Below are positions 61,867 to 64,000 of a DNA stretch of 64,000 nt, piece after piece. The position numbers were made by a program, and so were the translations under genes. The stretch's first letter is position 1, and each line of letters opens with the position of its first letter. The notes under the pieces were generated by a model that searched no databases, was not told the origin of the DNA, and saw nothing but the letters and a program-made list of their open reading frames with translations. The stretch comes from Alteromonas sp. KUL42. GTDB taxonomy: Bacteria > Pseudomonadota > Gammaproteobacteria > Enterobacterales > Alteromonadaceae. The DNA is taken from the NCBI RefSeq assembly GCF_006538325.1, contig NZ_BJKK01000012.1, forward strand, positions 1 through 64,000, given 5' to 3'.

Positions 61867-63231
61867 ATGAAGTTTACTTATCCCAATACGTTTATGCGCA
61901 AGGTCATTCTTACCGCTGTTGCACTAACGAGTTATACACCTGTTACAGATGCACAAGTCCTGCCATCGGTAACGCGCACCGTCACTCAACCTATTGAGGA
62001 CATATCCCGACGGGCGGCTAACGAACGTATTACAGACCGTATTAAACCACGTGTTGCACCGGCCTTACCCGATTTGCTGCCAGAACTCAAAACCACATTG
62101 ACCACCGAATTATCACAGGCCTTATTACCCGTAAAGCAGGCACTTAATGTCGTCAATTCGATACAGCAAACGGTAATAAGGGAAGAAATTACCCCTCAAG
62201 GCGATCTGGCTATTGCCAGAGAGTGGGTGTTGTATGTCTCTGATGCTGACTTATCCTTGCTGGCAGAATCTTCATTCACTGTAGTTAAACAGCGCTACGT
62301 GTCATTACTGGACAACTGGCTTGTCAGTATCCGCGTGCCTGATGAATTAAATTCTGTTCAAGCGATGCAAGCGTCACTGCCAGCGCACCTGCAAACTCAG
62401 CTGGGCCGAAACCACATCTATCTTACTCAGGCGGGTTCAGCGTCAGGCACAATGAATAGCGAACAGAACAAATTAAATTCTGCAGCACAGTTGTGCAATC
62501 AGCCCTCTCGTATTGGTATGCTGGATTCAGCCATAGAGATGCATCATCCGCTGTTAACAAGCCTCAGCATTACGCAGCAACGTTTTTTAGATGAATCCCT
62601 TCCCATAAGCCAGGCTCATGGCACGGCGGTCGCAGGTATCCTTCAACAGCAGCTATCTCAGCGCAGTCAGGTTTTTAATGCGGCGGTCTTTTATTCCAGA
62701 ACCCAGGTTTCCCAAGGTGCCAGCGTGTTCGATTTAATCAGTGGTATGGACTGGCTGTCGAAACAGCAGGTATCCGTTATTAATATGAGTTTTACCGGGC
62801 CACAAAACCCGTTGCTGGCGAAAGCCATTACACGGCTATCTAAAAGCGGTATTACGCTGGTTGCGGCGGTAGGTAACGCTGGCCCTGCTGCACCGCCTTT
62901 ATATCCTGCGGCGTTCCCAGAGGTAATTGGCGTCTCCGCCGTGGATGCAAACGGTACAATATACCGCTGGGCAAATCAGGGCGAGCAGGTAGCGGTTTCT
63001 GCGTCAGGCGTCAGTGTTATCACTGCTCGAATAAACGGTGAAACAGGCCCTGAAACCGGAACGTCAATGGCCTCGCCTGTTATTGCGGGCTGGCTGAGCC
63101 ACTGGTTAGCCTGTGAATCTTCTGAAGCAACCGGACTTGTTGAATTACCCCACCAACTACGCGATCAATTACAGGATAAGGGCGAGCCAGGATGGGATCC
63201 GGTGTATGGCGAAGGCGTCTGGCTACCCTAG
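61867..63231 (+). CDS. Exported subtilisin-like serine protease (S8)
   Basis: A 454-residue S8-family protease. The signal peptide covers about residues 1-28. A charged pro-region (~35-200) precedes the catalytic domain with Asp220 in IGMLDSAIE, His251 in QAHGTAVAGIL and Ser400 in GTSMASPVIAG; the oxyanion Asn lies in AVGNAGP. All three catalytic residues are intact. It lies divergent from the ECF sigma operon under a matching promoter motif, so it is probably a member of that regulon, and may process envelope proteins. Monocistronic. Confidence 0.88.
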   Translation: MKFTYPNTFMRKVILTAVALTSYTPVTDAQVLPSVTRTVTQPIEDISRRAANERITDRIKPRVAPALPDLLPELKTTLTTELSQALLPVKQALNVVNSIQQTVIREEITPQGDLAIAREWVLYVSDADLSLLAESSFTVVKQRYVSLLDNWLVSIRVPDELNSVQAMQASLPAHLQTQLGRNHIYLTQAGSASGTMNSEQNKLNSAAQLCNQPSRIGMLDSAIEMHHPLLTSLSITQQRFLDESLPISQAHGTAVAGILQQQLSQRSQVFNAAVFYSRTQVSQGASVFDLISGMDWLSKQQVSVINMSFTGPQNPLLAKAITRLSKSGITLVAAVGNAGPAAPPLYPAAFPEVIGVSAVDANGTIYRWANQGEQVAVSASGVSVITARINGETGPETGTSMASPVIAGWLSHWLACESSEATGLVELPHQLRDQLQDKGEPGWDPVYGEGVWLP

Positions 63232-63242
63232 ATCAATTGCGG

Positions 63243-64000
63243 TTAAAAACTGGCAGTAAATCCCACATTGGCTTGATTTTCCTGATAGTCGGCAATCGCC
63301 AGATTCGACTGATAGTCTGCAAATTTTGCCCCCATATCCAGTGCAATATGCTCAGTAAGTTCATAACTGACTGTTAAGCCCAGGGTATGCTGACGATCGG
63401 TACGCTTAGTCACAGACAGAAACGCTTCTGCTTCGCTGTAGTCCCTGTACACAAACTGATACTGGGCTTTTAATGAAGTGGGCGCGCCCCATAATTGGGT
63501 GGGGTAAGTCCAGCTCAGCTGCCCGCTGTGTCCGGAAAAATCGAGTCTGTCAGTGTCCGCATCTTCGTATTGGTAGGTGTAACCGATGTTAATCATTTCG
63601 CAATCCAGGTTTGGCAAATAAAACCACTGCGTAGACAACTGCCCACCCTTAGCATCACGCTCAGGCAACGAATCAAAACGCTTTTGAAGGTAGTCAGCAC
63701 TGACATGCAAATAGTTTTTTGCAGTAATGCTGTTTTGCCAGCTTACGCCCGATTGTTGGTATTGCATAAAGTCACTACCTGCTAATGTTGCTTCAGCCAG
63801 GTAGCTGTGCACACCCCATTTCCCCACGCTGGTTTGCCAGCCAGCCCCCACATTTAAAGTGGTAATAGCCAGATTAAAGTCTGTCGCATCCTGATAATGC
63901 GTGCGCTGATGGTTCACGCCAGCATTGAAAGACACTGCATCTGTAGCCTGCCATTCGGCGCTGAACTTACCTTTCAGATAACCGGCATAATCAGATTGAT
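63243..64000 (-). CDS. Beta-barrel outer-membrane protein, truncated by the window
   Basis: The open frame reaches the window edge, so the N-terminus is missing; the visible 252 residues begin QSDYAGYLKG. The sequence alternates polar and aromatic residues in strands (VNHQRTHYQDATDFNLAI, LHVSADYLQKRF, INIGYTYQYEDADTDRL) and ends ASF, a Phe terminus as in outer-membrane barrels. It could be the barrel of a TPR- or Slam-like protein. It is convergent with the protease gene, and 11 bases separate the two stops. Confidence 0.7.
   Translation of the reverse strand, partial: QSDYAGYLKGKFSAEWQATDAVSFNAGVNHQRTHYQDATDFNLAITTLNVGAGWQTSVGKWGVHSYLAEATLAGSDFMQYQQSGVSWQNSITAKNYLHVSADYLQKRFDSLPERDAKGGQLSTQWFYLPNLDCEMINIGYTYQYEDADTDRLDFSGHSGQLSWTYPTQLWGAPTSLKAQYQFVYRDYSEAEAFLSVTKRTDRQHTLGLTVSYELTEHIALDMGAKFADYQSNLAIADYQENQANVGFTASF

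Noticed and set aside
61608..61997. 129-codon plus-strand frame across the sigma-protease intergenic region
   Set aside because: It covers both promoters and the protease start in another frame and shows no family features; probably chance in AT-rich sequence.

Overview
The window reads as chromosome of a marine gammaproteobacterium of the Alteromonadales, probably Alteromonas-like. The clues are moderately low GC, many TonB-dependent receptors and secreted peptidases, and recognisable gammaproteobacterial genes (msrA, fldB, trmN6, ycbL/gloC, yggN-like, VF530-type). The assignment is by gene content and protein resemblance only. I see no rRNA, tRNA, CRISPR array, integrase, transposase or phage gene.

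Positions 1-31,300 are mostly housekeeping and scattered metabolism: a YggN-like exported protein, short-chain dehydrogenases, an Na+ symporter, MsrA, a PhoD-like phosphatase and flavodoxin FldB. A Fur-box-controlled iron cassette (9,847-14,429) follows: a TonB siderophore receptor divergent from a DUF3325/DUF3649/PepSY operon. After it come a zincin-like CLCA_X protein, an orphan ExbD, TrmN6, a dipeptidyl peptidase IV, a PAS-GGDEF-EAL protein paired with a PH-domain protein, a Ser/Thr dehydratase / exported amidohydrolase / amino-acid permease operon, GloC, a VOC protein with a divergent LysR regulator, and a class II glutamine amidotransferase. A 50-nt decayed copy of the phoD 3' end at 14,611 suggests a rearrangement around the iron cassette.

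Positions 31,550-42,560 hold the least conventional locus: a tightly packed biosynthetic-looking cluster. A glycosyltransferase and a methyltransferase run leftward. From a near-consensus sigma-70 promoter an HprK-like kinase, an NTP_transf_5-type nucleotidyltransferase, three B12-binding-type radical SAM proteins, a radical SAM/SPASM protein and two more methyltransferases run rightward, mostly with overlapping or near-touching ends. Two of the radical SAM genes each carry one extra T in a T-run that breaks the frame. I recognise no product; a modified peptide, glycan or lipid are all possible.

Positions 46,768-57,796 are a complete pyrimidine-catabolism regulon: rutABCDEF, then mmsA, a TonB receptor and an NCS1 permease, all leftward, with divergent rutR and a RutR-type operator. 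Together they would carry uracil or thymine across both membranes and degrade it to ammonia and acyl-CoA. Between the two loci lie membrane and exported proteins flanked by REP-like inverted repeats, and a helix-turn-helix regulator.

Positions 57,852-64,000 hold a Crp/Fnr regulator divergent from a fatty-acid-hydroxylase-like protein across a perfect inverted repeat, a VF530-type protein, and an extracytoplasmic-function sigma factor / anti-sigma / lipoprotein operon divergent from an exported subtilisin-like protease. The sigma operon and the protease are preceded by matching back-to-back promoter-like motifs (GGAAT, 15-16 nt, CGTTAACCC), which suggests one shared regulon. A beta-barrel outer-membrane protein is cut by the window end.
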